DNA of 64,000 nucleotides from Candidatus Glassbacteria bacterium (GCA_019456185.1 VRUH01000001.1:144937-208936); one strand, 5' to 3'. Counted from the first letter of the stretch, positions 9,310-18,415 are shown. Made by a program: numbers and translations. Notes: a model not told the origin generated them from the sequence alone.

Positions 9310-10563
9310 TCATGCGCTCTTTGCACTGAGCGCAACCGAATCCCGTTTGCCGGCATCCGGCTGCCCGGTGTGGATCCTGATCGTGGTCAGCGCCCGGGCG
9401 CAGAGTTTGAGCAGCTCGTCCCTGGTGTCGGCCACGACGATCAGGTTGCCGAATTTTCCCATGTTGCTGGTAGGCGAACGGAAAGTGTCGCCCACTTTGT
9501 ACATGGTAAAGATATTTTCCACACCTGGCAAGGAACGCGCCTTCTCCAGGCCCTCGATGGCCGTGATCACGCCGGGACGGGGGATTATTCCACGCTCGGC
9601 GGAGACCCGGTTCCATCTGGGAGTCAGTTCGCCGGGGCCTTCGCCCATCGATATCCGCAGGATGGCGCTCATCAGGTCCACCCCGGTGGCCAGCGGGTGA
9701 GTGAAGCCGCTATGGTAGCCGCCGGAAAGGCGGGCGGCTAATTCGCCGATTTTCGGGCCCTCGGGAGTGAGTTTGATATCGCCCTTGGCCGCGCCGATAT
9801 CGATCCCCAGCGCGCGGATCCCCTGTTTCATCACCTCCGCTGCTCCGGCCACTGTCTCCTCGTCCAGCGCGGTGGGAAGCGTGTGACCCAGCTCGATAAA
9901 GTATGGCGCGCCGCTGATAATCCGGTCGGCGACACTGACGATCTCGATATTTCCGTCCCAGACCAGCGCGTCGATAGACAGCTCCGGGCCGTCCATGAAC
10001 TGCTCTATAATGATCATCCCGCTGACACTGGCCCGGCGCGCCTCGGTGAACGCGTCATCGACCTGGGAGCGCGCGGTGAGCATTTTCACGCCCCGGGCGC
10101 CCATGTTGTCGGCGGGTTTGATCACGCAGGGGAATCCCAGGCGCTTGCCCGCATCGGCAGCTTCCCGGCGGGTCCAGACATAGTCGAAATCGGGCGACGG
10201 TATTCCGTGTTCGCGGAAGCACTCGCGCATTTTGACCTTGTTGGTGGCCCGCTCGGCCACATCGTAGCGGATACCGGGCAGCTCGAGCGCAGCGGCCATC
10301 GCGCTGACAGTCCTGCTGGCGTCGGTGCCGACTGTCAGTACGCCGTGGATCGGGATATGTTCGGCGATCCTGCGCGCGCTGAGCACCGAGAAATCGATAT
10401 TGCGGGTCGAGACCTCCAGAGCCACATCGGCCATGGAGAACCCCGGCGCGTTACGGTTGTAATCGGTCACCACGGTGCGCAGCCCCATCCGGCGGGCCGC
10501 CTCGATCAGCGGTATCTGCATGATTCCCGCGCCGACTATGATAACGCCGCGTCTGTCATCCAA
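9310..10563 (-). CDS. ATP-grasp ligase in the sugar-acid cluster
   Basis: A carbamoyl-phosphate-synthase-type ATP-grasp enzyme of 417 residues. It has an N-terminal pre-ATP-grasp Rossmann fold (VIIVGAGIMQIPLIEAARR), the ATP-binding core (FPCVIKPADNMGARGV, IIIEQFMDGPELSID) and a metal-site segment (GELAARLSGGYHSG). The TTG at 10563 is chosen because AAAGGAG sits seven bases upstream and the Rossmann strand begins right after it. This overlaps the PseG-like gene by eight bases. An ATG at 10623 would overlap it by 68. ATP-grasp enzymes join carboxylates to amines or thiols, so it may add an amino acid or acyl group to the nonulosonate. This is inference. Confidence 0.8.
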   Translation of the reverse strand: MDDRRGVIIVGAGIMQIPLIEAARRMGLRTVVTDYNRNAPGFSMADVALEVSTRNIDFSVLSARRIAEHIPIHGVLTVGTDASRTVSAMAAALELPGIRYDVAERATNKVKMRECFREHGIPSPDFDYVWTRREAADAGKRLGFPCVIKPADNMGARGVKMLTARSQVDDAFTEARRASVSGMIIIEQFMDGPELSIDALVWDGNIEIVSVADRIISGAPYFIELGHTLPTALDEETVAGAAEVMKQGIRALGIDIGAAKGDIKLTPEGPKIGELAARLSGGYHSGFTHPLATGVDLMSAILRISMGEGPGELTPRWNRVSAERGIIPRPGVITAIEGLEKARSLPGVENIFTMYKVGDTFRSPTSNMGKFGNLIVVADTRDELLKLCARALTTIRIHTGQPDAGKRDSVALSAKSA

Positions 10564-11677
10564 CCCTGGACTCCTTTCCCGTCTGTTTCCACCCCGGCAG
10601 AGCAGCGTGGAACGGATCTTCATTCTGCCCTGTTAAACAGTTTAACCTGCTCGCCAGCTGCTCCATGCCCAGCCCGTCAACCAGCGAGAAACCGGCCGCT
10701 CCGATAGTGTTGCGCAGGGTGGAATCGGCGCAGGTTTCCCTGACGACCACTTCGAGACCCACGGCCGCTTCCTCATCACCCGGAGGCGGCGCCACGATAA
10801 GAGCTCCGCGACGGGCCAGCCTCGATGCGTTTAGGTACTGTTCCTCGTGCTGGGGGACTACCGCGGTCGGGACTCCCAGGCACAGGGATTCGAACATCGT
10901 AATGCCGCCCGAGACGAACGCAAGGCCACAGTGAGTGAGCAGGCCGGCCAGGCCGGGAATACCCCGGTGGACAGTCAGCCGGTGGCTGCCGGCTGACGGC
11001 AACGGGTCTGCCGTGGCCGCAGGGCCGAGTACTACGTCGATCGCAAGTCCGGTTTCCACCTTGGCCAGCAGTTCGACAATGCGGGCGGTCAGGCCGGAGG
11101 CATCGCTGCCGCCCAGGCTGACTGTTACGTTCAACGGCCCGGAATTCCCGGTCCGGTGCGCGCCGTCCGTATTGATTTCGCGGTGCAGGCGGGCGTAAAC
11201 CGGGTCGATCAGCGCCCAGCCCGGTCCGAAGCAGCAGTCCGCCCGGCCCGGGTACGCCGCCTCGTGGCTGCCCGGCTGGATATGCGGGTCGATCAGGACA
11301 TCCGCTCCGAGACGGCCGGGCCCGTTATCCTCGAGATCGATAACCGTCAGCCCTGACTGATGGAGCGCCATTACGAACTCGCGGCTGTTGTCCCTGCAGT
11401 CGAGAACAACAAATCGCGTCCCGGCATTACCGGCTATTTCGGCCAACTCCAGGCCGAGGCCTTCGCCGGTGAGCCGTTCCTCCAGCTGCCGCCACGGCAA
11501 TCCCGAGGAGTCCAGGAATTCGGCGGCATCGGGGTCCGGTCCGGCTGTCAGCAGGCTGCCATTACCGGCGAGATTGTCGAACAGCATCCGGCAGCGGTAA
11601 AGGTGGCCGAGACCGAGCTGTCTGCTTCCCGCGCAGTGGAACAGCACCGCTGGTTTTTGTCTGTTGACCGGCATCAT
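10556..11677 (-). CDS. PseG-like nucleotide-sugar hydrolase / GT-B protein
   Basis: A 373-residue protein of the PseG/MurG-like GT-B superfamily. PseG removes UDP from UDP-2,4-diacetamido-trideoxy-altropyranose in pseudaminic acid synthesis. The N-terminal loop AGSRQLGLGHLYRC holds the conserved His (H25), and the C-terminal nucleotide site reads AFVSGGITMFESLCLGVPT. The start is ATGATG at 11677/11674 with a GGAG site inside the spsF-like end, a 12-base gap. It precedes the ATP-grasp and NeuB genes. No PseB, PseC or PseH homologue is present here, so the natural substrate may differ from pseudaminic acid precursors. Confidence 0.75.
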   Translation of the reverse strand: MMPVNRQKPAVLFHCAGSRQLGLGHLYRCRMLFDNLAGNGSLLTAGPDPDAAEFLDSSGLPWRQLEERLTGEGLGLELAEIAGNAGTRFVVLDCRDNSREFVMALHQSGLTVIDLEDNGPGRLGADVLIDPHIQPGSHEAAYPGRADCCFGPGWALIDPVYARLHREINTDGAHRTGNSGPLNVTVSLGGSDASGLTARIVELLAKVETGLAIDVVLGPAATADPLPSAGSHRLTVHRGIPGLAGLLTHCGLAFVSGGITMFESLCLGVPTAVVPQHEEQYLNASRLARRGALIVAPPPGDEEAAVGLEVVVRETCADSTLRNTIGAAGFSLVDGLGMEQLASRLNCLTGQNEDPFHAALPGWKQTGKESRVG

Positions 11678-11689
11678 TCGTTCTCCGGC

Positions 11690-12442
11690 TCAGGCCACCG
11701 AGGCCGCGATACTGTCCTTGCGCCAGTCGCGCTGACGGACGTGACGGTTTATTTCAGCAAGCCCAGGCTCATCACGCAGCATCCTCACTGCATCGGCCAG
11801 GTCAACCAGCTTGCCGGGGACATAAAGCCGGTCGTAAATCCTGCGCATCAGCTCGAGGTCCTCATCGGCATCCACGGTCAGGCGGAACTCCGGCGCACGC
11901 AACTCCGGCGGCGTATCCAGCCGGCAGACCCGGAACTCGTCCTCGTGCTCGTAGAGCAGGGAGGTGACATGCTCGCGGTGATGGCTTTTGCGGCCGAAAT
12001 GGTGCAGGTAGTCCAGCAGGCTGGCCGGGAAGACCTCGGCGCCGGTGCCCAGCGGAAGGTTGCTCGCGCCGACCATGTCCCAGCAGCCGGTCTGGCACTC
12101 CTGGATACAGCGCTCGAGCATGGTCGTGTCCAGCAGCGGGTTGTCGCCCGTGGCGCGGATCACGTAGGGAGCAGGGTATCGTTTGGCCGCCTGGTAGAAC
12201 CGGCCGAGGACGTCGTTGAACGCCCCGCCGATAATCTCCGCGCCGGCCCGTTCGGCCAGGGGAGCCAGGTAGGCGGTTTCCGTGCGTGGCACCGCCATGA
12301 CCACCCGGTCCACGCCGGGAGTGCCCTGTAGTCTTTCGATCACGTGCAGGATCAGCGGTTTGCCGGCCAGGTCGGCCAGAATTTTACCCGGCAGGCGTTC
12401 GCTGTGCATCCTTGCCTGGAGTATGGCAATAACCTTATCCAT
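11690..12442 (-). CDS. SpsF-type cytidylyltransferase
   Basis: A 250-residue member of the SpsF/NeuA-like cytidylyltransferase family, which activates sugar acids as CMP or CDP sugars. The nucleotide-binding N-terminus AILQARMHSERLPGKIL is characteristic. The metal-site strand YVIRATGDNPLLD and the C-terminal LTVDADEDLELM follow. SpsF proteins occur in spore-coat and flagellar glycosylation loci and are often fused to PseG-like domains. Here they are adjacent genes, with SpsF first. It lies two bases after the methyltransferase stop. The likely role is to activate the NeuB product for Maf. Confidence 0.85.
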   Translation of the reverse strand: MDKVIAILQARMHSERLPGKILADLAGKPLILHVIERLQGTPGVDRVVMAVPRTETAYLAPLAERAGAEIIGGAFNDVLGRFYQAAKRYPAPYVIRATGDNPLLDTTMLERCIQECQTGCWDMVGASNLPLGTGAEVFPASLLDYLHHFGRKSHHREHVTSLLYEHEDEFRVCRLDTPPELRAPEFRLTVDADEDLELMRRIYDRLYVPGKLVDLADAVRMLRDEPGLAEINRHVRQRDWRKDSIAASVA

Positions 12443-12444
12443 GG

Positions 12445-12921
12445 TTATTTCTCCGCGTTGAAGTAGATACTCATCGGAACCTTGCGGCTCTCGTAATTGG
12501 AGGTTACGTCGCGGACGTTTTTGAAGCCGGTCTCCTCCAGCGCCCGCTGAAGTGAGGAGTAGTCGTACATGTTGTAGTGATAGTTGCCCTCGTAGTCCTG
12601 CCCGCCGAACATCCGGTCGCGGGCCTCTTTGTGGTCCATCCAGCCCTCGGTGTAGCCGTGGGCCACATAGGCGAAATTGGGTGTAATGATCAGTACGTCA
12701 CCGCCTGGTTTGAGCGCTCTGTACCATTCGTCCAGCACCTCGCCGACCGTGCGGTAGGAGAAATGCTCGATGATGTGGCTCGCCAGCAGCGACTCCACCG
12801 AGCCGCTGGCGAAGGGCAGGCATTCCACCCGGCAGACCAGGTTGGTGGCCGGCAGCCGCCGCTCGTCGCAGTGAAGGTACCCGTCAAACGGGCGTTCTCC
12901 ACTGGCCAGTTCAACTCTCAC
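12445..12921 (-). CDS. SAM-dependent methyltransferase (class I)
   Basis: A small class I methyltransferase of 158 residues. It begins LASGERPFDGYLHCDE, followed by CLPFASGSVESLLASHIIEH and LKPGGDVLIITPNF, the core strands of the predicted SAM-dependent methyltransferase group (COG4627 type). The GTG at 12921 is chosen because GGAGG sits six bases upstream and it overlaps the heptosyltransferase stop as GTGA. Upstream in-frame sequence is the shadow of that gene. It probably methylates a sugar or lipid intermediate of the cluster. The target is unknown. Confidence 0.75.
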   Translation of the reverse strand: MRVELASGERPFDGYLHCDERRLPATNLVCRVECLPFASGSVESLLASHIIEHFSYRTVGEVLDEWYRALKPGGDVLIITPNFAYVAHGYTEGWMDHKEARDRMFGGQDYEGNYHYNMYDYSSLQRALEETGFKNVRDVTSNYESRKVPMSIYFNAEK

Positions 12922-14000
12922 CGGCTTCCTCCAGTTGCGGCCACCTGCTCCGGAGCGCCGATTGTGGCCAGGTAAGCCCGGTAGACCTCGTCCACCGAAA
13001 TCATCGCCAGGCACTCCGCGATCCTGTCGCATTGGTTCAGTTCGCATTCGTCCGCGCAGTCCGTCTCGGCGCTGACAAGCACTACATCGCGGCCCCACGG
13101 CCGCCAGACTTTTTCGTTGCGCGGAGCCCAGACAAGCAGGCTGGACGCACCGGCGAGCGTGGCGGCAATGTGCGCCGGACCGCTGTTGTTGCCCGCGAAC
13201 AGGCTGCAACGCTGCAGCAGGGCGACCATCATCGGCAAATCGAGCTTGCCGGCCAGGTCGACCGCGGGAGTCCGCAGCCGGGCAATCACCCGCCGCACCA
13301 GGGATAATTCATCACTGCCATCATAAGTTTTATCCCGCCCGCCGAGCAGTACAACCGGCGCGCCTGAATCGGCGGCAATCTTGTCGGCAAGCTCCGCGAA
13401 CCGTTCAGCCGGCCAGTTGCGCACGCTGTTTCCACTGCCGGGATGGACCGCCAGCGGAAAAACATTGGGCGCGATCCCGTTGTCCCGCAGGATCTTATCC
13501 AGTTTCTTCCGTGTCTCGGCGGGCAGCTTCACGCGGAAATCCGGCGCGGCCGGCCGGGAGAGTCCCAGCTGTTCGATCAGCCGGAGGTTACGCTCCAGAC
13601 GCAGCTCGCCGGGGAGGTTGGGAAAGATATCGGTATACCACGGGCGGCGTTTCCGTTCGAGCGCGAACCCCACCGTCCGGTTGCCACGAGCCTCTCGGCT
13701 GAGGATTCCCGAACGGGGCATGAACGCGAAATCGAGCACCAGGTCGTAGCCGAACTTGCCGGCCAGTTTTCTGCCGAACAGGCTCAGCTTCGGGTCGTTT
13801 TCCCAGGGGACGGGCAGGGGTACGACGCGGTCAATCGAGGGCACGATCAGGGCCAGGTCCTCCTGAGCGGGCCAGACCACAGAAGTTATCGTTTTGCTGC
13901 CGTAGTTTTTCAACGCGGCCAGCACCGGCATCGTGGAAACCAGGTCGCCGATACCGCCCATGTTGAGCACCAGTACGTTTTTGTATCCGCCATTTTTCAT
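12918..14000 (-). CDS. Heptosyltransferase-like glycosyltransferase (GT9)
   Basis: A 360-residue GT-B fold enzyme of the ADP-heptose:LPS heptosyltransferase family. The N-terminal NMGGIGDLVSTMPVLAALK, the central AVHPGSGNSVRNWPAERFAE and the donor-binding FAGNNSGPAHIAATLAGAS are all conserved. GT9 enzymes transfer heptose or related sugars to lipid A core or, in some species, to proteins. Its position inside a flagellar glycosylation run, with 4-base overlaps on both sides, suggests it works on the same glycan rather than on LPS. The alternative is a core-LPS role. Confidence 0.85.
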   Translation of the reverse strand: MKNGGYKNVLVLNMGGIGDLVSTMPVLAALKNYGSKTITSVVWPAQEDLALIVPSIDRVVPLPVPWENDPKLSLFGRKLAGKFGYDLVLDFAFMPRSGILSREARGNRTVGFALERKRRPWYTDIFPNLPGELRLERNLRLIEQLGLSRPAAPDFRVKLPAETRKKLDKILRDNGIAPNVFPLAVHPGSGNSVRNWPAERFAELADKIAADSGAPVVLLGGRDKTYDGSDELSLVRRVIARLRTPAVDLAGKLDLPMMVALLQRCSLFAGNNSGPAHIAATLAGASSLLVWAPRNEKVWRPWGRDVVLVSAETDCADECELNQCDRIAECLAMISVDEVYRAYLATIGAPEQVAATGGSR

Positions 14001-14650
14001 TTCACCCCCGCCTTACGCCAGAATTCAACGGATTTATAGACCCAGTAGACGTTGCCAGCGGCCACGGCCAGGGCCAGGCCGATTTCCGGACGGCCCGTCA
14101 GCATACCCAGCGAGACAAGACCGAGCACGATTTCCCGCTCCGCGCCCCAGATTCCGCCGGAGGCCAGGAACGCGTGGTCCAGCTCCACCATCGAACGGGG
14201 ACTGGCGGTACGGACCGAGGCCGGAACGGACTTGAGAAATGCGGCGCCACTGTAATAGGCCAGGTAATTGGTCATCGCCGCGGCCACGGACAGGGCCATC
14301 ACATGCGACGGCAGGCCCCAGATCAGGTGGCAGAACAAGCCGGCGCCGAGGAGCAGGGACACATCGAGGGCATGCACGGCCACCAGGGCCGAGCGATGGA
14401 CTGCCTCGCCGCCGGAGTCGCGCTGCAGCTCCATCCTCCCCGACGACCAGCTCAGCCAGCCCGCCAGCAGGACCGCTATCAGCACCTGCACGGGAAGCAA
14501 GCCCAGGGTGTAGAGCAGCATCGCACCCACGGGCATCACGATCCCGGCGGCGGCGAACCTGGAGACAAGCGTCCGTCCGCCCCGGCGCTTACGCAGGGTT
14601 GATATCAATTCAGCGAGCGGCGAGTTCAGCAATTTGCTTTCTCGATTCAT
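13997..14650 (-). CDS. Multi-pass membrane protein, degenerate CDP-alcohol transferase-like
   Basis: A 217-residue integral membrane protein with about five to six hydrophobic segments after a basic N-terminus. Its C-terminal part (GAEREIVLGLVSLGMLTGRP, then ALAVAAGNVYWVYKS) resembles the C-terminal part of its upstream neighbour (DREMVFGMTHDVYLLVLALG, then TLALLIALESLWWL). It may therefore be a paralogue of the CDP-alcohol phosphatidyltransferase domain. The catalytic Asp-rich motif of that family is not present, so it is probably non-catalytic. The ATG at 14650 lies 41 bases inside the upstream gene, with GGAAAGG ahead of it. It overlaps the GT9 gene by four bases. Confidence 0.65.
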   Translation of the reverse strand: MNRESKLLNSPLAELISTLRKRRGGRTLVSRFAAAGIVMPVGAMLLYTLGLLPVQVLIAVLLAGWLSWSSGRMELQRDSGGEAVHRSALVAVHALDVSLLLGAGLFCHLIWGLPSHVMALSVAAAMTNYLAYYSGAAFLKSVPASVRTASPRSMVELDHAFLASGGIWGAEREIVLGLVSLGMLTGRPEIGLALAVAAGNVYWVYKSVEFWRKAGVK

Positions 14651-16061
14651 TATACCTTTCCAGTTTACGCGCCTGGAGATACTCAGTATATGTTTCGCTG
14701 GGTCTGGCCGAGCGGGCCTGGGCGGACTTGGCCAGCCACCAGAGGGACTCGAGCGCGATCAGCAGTGCCAGGGTAGCCAGCGGCCGGCCGGCCGCCACTC
14801 CCAGGGCCAGCACCAGCAGGTAGACGTCGTGCGTCATGCCGAACACCATTTCCCTGTCCCTGAACCAGTTCTCGATACGGGACAGGATGCCAACGCTCAA
14901 TTCACCGTTACGCAGCGCGCCGGAAATAAGCAGCGTATCCATCCCGGAGCGGTAGGCGATATTCGAGACCAGCGCAAAGCACAGCAGAATCCAGGCAGCG
15001 GATTCAGGATAGCCGGTATGGACCACGCTCAGGGCCGCGCCGGCGACAATCAGCCAGTCGCAGAGCCGGTCGGTCAGGTTGTCCAGCCAGGCTCCAAGCC
15101 AGCTTCCCTGCACTTTGAGCCGCGCCAGTTCGCCATCGACCCCATCGAGAACGCTGTAGAGCTGAACCGTCAGGCCGCCGGCGATCAGATGGCCCGTGGC
15201 CAACAGCGCCCCGGCTGTCGCGGCCAGCAGGAGGTTGAAGCCGGTGACATGGTTCGGTCTGACAGGCAGGGGAGCGATCAGCCGGGTAACCAGTCCGCTG
15301 ATCCTGCGGTTGAGCAGGCGGCTGACCACCCCGTCGCGCGCTTTGGCGGCTCGCTGCCACAGCCTGCGGCGGGTCTCGCGCAGGCAGTCCAGGTTGTCCA
15401 CGTCCTGCCACAGGCACCCGGTCACGTCGCGCCAGGCCATCCGTTCCTTTCCGCACAGCAGGCGGATACCGTCCGACAGGCTTTCGCCGCCTTTTTCAGC
15501 CGCTTCGGCCAGAGCCTCGAACAGTGCGGAAGTGCAGTAGAAAACTCCGGTGTCGGCTGCATCGAAGCTGTCGATCGTCTTGCCGATCATGGTGATCCTG
15601 CCATCGTCCGCCAGCTTGACTTTGGTCGCGTCGTCGAGGTCGTAAACACCGGCAAGGTCACGGTCGACCGCCAGCGCACAGCCACCGGCCGGGGGAGTTG
15701 CGGCGGTCAGGCGATTTACCAGTTCGCTGTCGAAAACATGGTCGCTCATACTGAGCAGGAACACCCGCTCGCCGGACAGGGCCTCGCGGGCGGCAAGCAC
15801 GCTGAGGCCATTTCCGCCCCGCCAGTCCGGGTTGTGGATAAACTTCAGCTCCACTCTTGCGGAGAGCTTGCGGGCAAGTTCGGCTTCGAGTTTTTCGTGC
15901 TCATAGCCGGTGACCACAACCAGTTCCTCCAGGGGGGGAAACGCCGCCAGGATCCGCTCGATCACGCTGACGCCCCAGACCGGATTCAGCGTCTTGTGGC
16001 TGCTGAGGCCATGGCCGTTGAACCCGGAACCCATACCCGCGGCTATTACCAGGGCTTTCAT
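14610..16061 (-). CDS. Fused nucleotidyltransferase / CDP-alcohol phosphatidyltransferase
   Basis: A 483-residue two-domain protein. Residues 1-235 form a sugar-phosphate nucleotidyltransferase (LVIAAGMGSGF, K23, metal-site SMSDH with D107). The usual Arg of the GxGxR loop is absent. Residues 250-450 are a membrane CDP-alcohol phosphatidyltransferase with a complete signature: D306, D309, G310, A313, R314, G323, D327 and D331. The same order of domains is known in IPCT-DIPPS enzymes, which make CDP-inositol and then di-myo-inositol phosphate. Here it lies in a flagellar glycosylation run, so it may make a CDP-polyol and attach it to a glycan or lipid. It overlaps the propeller gene by four bases. 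Confidence 0.85.
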   Translation of the reverse strand: MKALVIAAGMGSGFNGHGLSSHKTLNPVWGVSVIERILAAFPPLEELVVVTGYEHEKLEAELARKLSARVELKFIHNPDWRGGNGLSVLAAREALSGERVFLLSMSDHVFDSELVNRLTAATPPAGGCALAVDRDLAGVYDLDDATKVKLADDGRITMIGKTIDSFDAADTGVFYCTSALFEALAEAAEKGGESLSDGIRLLCGKERMAWRDVTGCLWQDVDNLDCLRETRRRLWQRAAKARDGVVSRLLNRRISGLVTRLIAPLPVRPNHVTGFNLLLAATAGALLATGHLIAGGLTVQLYSVLDGVDGELARLKVQGSWLGAWLDNLTDRLCDWLIVAGAALSVVHTGYPESAAWILLCFALVSNIAYRSGMDTLLISGALRNGELSVGILSRIENWFRDREMVFGMTHDVYLLVLALGVAAGRPLATLALLIALESLWWLAKSAQARSARPSETYTEYLQARKLERYNESRKQIAELAAR

Positions 16062-18406
16062 CGATCTGTCTCCGCTCCGGCCCAGGCCGGCCTGAGTTTG
16101 TCGAGTTCCCGCCAGGCGTCTCCGGCAATCGTTCGCGCTTCTTCCAGCAGTTCACGGCCCTGGTCGTTGGACGCGAGGAAATTGGAGAGCACCGAGGCTT
16201 TGAGCGCGAACAGATGGCGCTGCCGTTGCAGGACCAGCCCGAACTTGCCGCCCTGCTCGGCGGCGGTTTCTAGTTTCTTCAGGTATGACGCCATGTTATT
16301 CACCAGCAGCCGGAGACATTCCCCGGTATTGCCGTTCAGTTCGGGTACCGCCGGTAAAGTCAGTCCGCCATTGTCAGCGGGCTCGAGTTGTTGCTTATCA
16401 ATGCCGGCAAGTATTTCACGGCAGGCCAGTCCGGAGGATTTTTTCAGGCAGCCGGCGAGAGTCTCACGCCTGTCGCCGTCAAGTACCGCCGGGTTAAGGG
16501 CGGCCAGCCGGGAGATTTCCGCTGAGAGTACCAGAGCCGCGTCCGCCAGGGCGGTAATCCTCAGGTCGGCTGCATGGGCGGCCTGGATTTCATCGCGGTG
16601 CACACGCTGAGGATCGCGCCCGTATTCGAGGTGTCCGGCGATAACGGCCAGGCTTTCCAGTCTTTCGTCCAGGAGCCGGTTAAGATCGTCCAGCAGTTTT
16701 TCGACAATATCCGCGGCCAGGCTGCCGTTGCCTCGGGGAATCAGCAACTTGTGGACAGCTTTCAAGCACCAGCCCAGCCGGCGGATCGATGGCTCGAGTT
16801 CACGGATCTGCTCAAGCTCGTCGTCCATCCGCAGCTCGGCGCTCGACGAGCGCCCCCGGCTCTGATAGAGCTCCATGTCCACTTCGGCCCGGACGTCGGA
16901 CCAGTTCTTCAGCTTTCCGGCAGACGGGCGGCAGCGACGGAGTAAGTTGGCATAGATTTGCTCACGCAGTTCAGCCAGCCTGGCTGACACGGCCTGTTTC
17001 AGAGCCGATGCCCCGGTTGACATCGAGCCGCTATCGAGACTCCCGGTCAGAGATTCCAGGACGGCAACCGAGCGCTCGAACCGTCCGGAAAGGATATCAT
17101 CCTCATCCAGCAGGCAAGCGGTCAGGGCGGCCGGGTCCAGGCCGGGCGAGATTTCGTCCCAGTTTGAAGCTGGCAGGGAAACAGTTTTCCGTACCCCGGG
17201 CACAATCCCGAGCCGGGCAGGAACCAGACGGCAATCGGCGGGGAAGAGCGGCAGGAGATTCCCGGCCAGCAGACGAGGATCGAGCAGCATGTCCGGCAAG
17301 CGGAACAGACGGCCATTGCCCGCGGCCATCAGCCTGCCGCCGGAGCCGATCGTGCCGCAATCCACCCGGATCGATTCAGCCTTGCGCCGGGGAGATTTCA
17401 TCAGCGGAGTCAGGTCGTAAGTGAGCAACTGCTCGCCCTCGGAGCCGCGGACCGACAGCACTCTGCGGGCGTCGTCGACCACCAGGATTACCGGCCCGGA
17501 GGGTCCGGCCAGCACGGTAACCTGGCCAGCAATCCGAGGTTTGACCTCATCGCGGTCATCGGCAATGCTCACCGACCGTTTACGCTCCAGGGCCGCGGTC
17601 AGCACAACGACTCTGCCGTTGCCGGAGTCCCAGACGAACACCGCCGGCGAGCCATCGCTGTCGGTGGCGGCAAAAACCTCGCGAGGGTATTCGAAATACT
17701 GGACGATTGCGGCGTCAGCGGGCGCGGAGTTCAGATGCGCGATTTCCTCTTCGTCAAGGCCGCGCCGACCGCACATTCCCTGCGGACTGCCGTCCAGGCT
17801 GAACATGCACAGACGGTGCGCTGCGCTGTCGCTGACTATCATCAGCGAGGTGTCATCGGAGTTCAATATCGCCACGCCGGCGGGGGCAAGCAGGGGAGAA
17901 CCGTCGGAGGCCGAGTCCGCTCTCCACAGCTCACCGCCCGTGCCGCTGTGCGCCGCGTATAATTTACCGTGCCAGCTATCAGTGTAGAACAGGACGCTGT
18001 CAGCCAGGGCCATCCCGCCTACCTGGCAGGCGCGTTCCTGCGGGATCGACCAGAGTTTTTTCCCGGAGTCCCGGGCGTGGCAGGTAATCCCGCCGGCAGC
18101 CGATGCGACAAACACTCGCTCCTCGGTACTTATCAGGTGTTTTGCCACCTGAGGCGCTCTGTCCAGCGCACCGCAACTCTCGATTTCGATCCCGGCCAGT
18201 ATTTCCAGCGCCGCAAGCTGCCGCCCGCCGAGATCAGTGCCGGAGGCGGCGGTCAACCCGTCCAGACCGGCAGCCAGGCCCGACGGCGGCAACCCACTGC
18301 GGATCTTGTTCCGCCACCAGTCCAATGCCTGGTCCAGGCTTTCGAAGCCGGACGGAGCAGGATTGTTCTCGTGCGGGGCCGGTTTTTTCTGTTTGCGTTT
18401 AGCCAT
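16058..18406 (-). CDS. Cytosolic PQQ-like beta-propeller with helical C-terminus
   Basis: A 782-residue protein with no signal peptide; it begins with a Lys-rich MAKRKQKKP. Residues from about 85 to 400 contain propeller strands of the PQQ/BamB kind (GKKLWSIPQERA, GKLYAAHSGTGGELWRADSA). Residues from about 430 to 780 are helical and rich in Leu/Glu/Arg, with a likely coiled coil. No catalytic motif was found. BamB-like propellers are normally periplasmic, so the absence of a signal is notable. It overlaps the CDP-alcohol transferase gene by four bases and follows the winged-helix gene by nine. A scaffold or sensor for the glycosylation machinery is possible. Function is unknown. Confidence 0.7.
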   Translation of the reverse strand: MAKRKQKKPAPHENNPAPSGFESLDQALDWWRNKIRSGLPPSGLAAGLDGLTAASGTDLGGRQLAALEILAGIEIESCGALDRAPQVAKHLISTEERVFVASAAGGITCHARDSGKKLWSIPQERACQVGGMALADSVLFYTDSWHGKLYAAHSGTGGELWRADSASDGSPLLAPAGVAILNSDDTSLMIVSDSAAHRLCMFSLDGSPQGMCGRRGLDEEEIAHLNSAPADAAIVQYFEYPREVFAATDSDGSPAVFVWDSGNGRVVVLTAALERKRSVSIADDRDEVKPRIAGQVTVLAGPSGPVILVVDDARRVLSVRGSEGEQLLTYDLTPLMKSPRRKAESIRVDCGTIGSGGRLMAAGNGRLFRLPDMLLDPRLLAGNLLPLFPADCRLVPARLGIVPGVRKTVSLPASNWDEISPGLDPAALTACLLDEDDILSGRFERSVAVLESLTGSLDSGSMSTGASALKQAVSARLAELREQIYANLLRRCRPSAGKLKNWSDVRAEVDMELYQSRGRSSSAELRMDDELEQIRELEPSIRRLGWCLKAVHKLLIPRGNGSLAADIVEKLLDDLNRLLDERLESLAVIAGHLEYGRDPQRVHRDEIQAAHAADLRITALADAALVLSAEISRLAALNPAVLDGDRRETLAGCLKKSSGLACREILAGIDKQQLEPADNGGLTLPAVPELNGNTGECLRLLVNNMASYLKKLETAAEQGGKFGLVLQRQRHLFALKASVLSNFLASNDQGRELLEEARTIAGDAWRELDKLRPAWAGAETDR

Positions 18407-18415
18407 AACTCTCCC

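Noticed and set aside
14634-16610. A 658-codon plus-strand open frame
   Set aside because: It is antisense to the nucleotidyltransferase/CDP-alcohol transferase and propeller genes, is rich in Gln/Gly/Arg, has no domain and no ribosome site. Such frames are expected in G+C-rich DNA.
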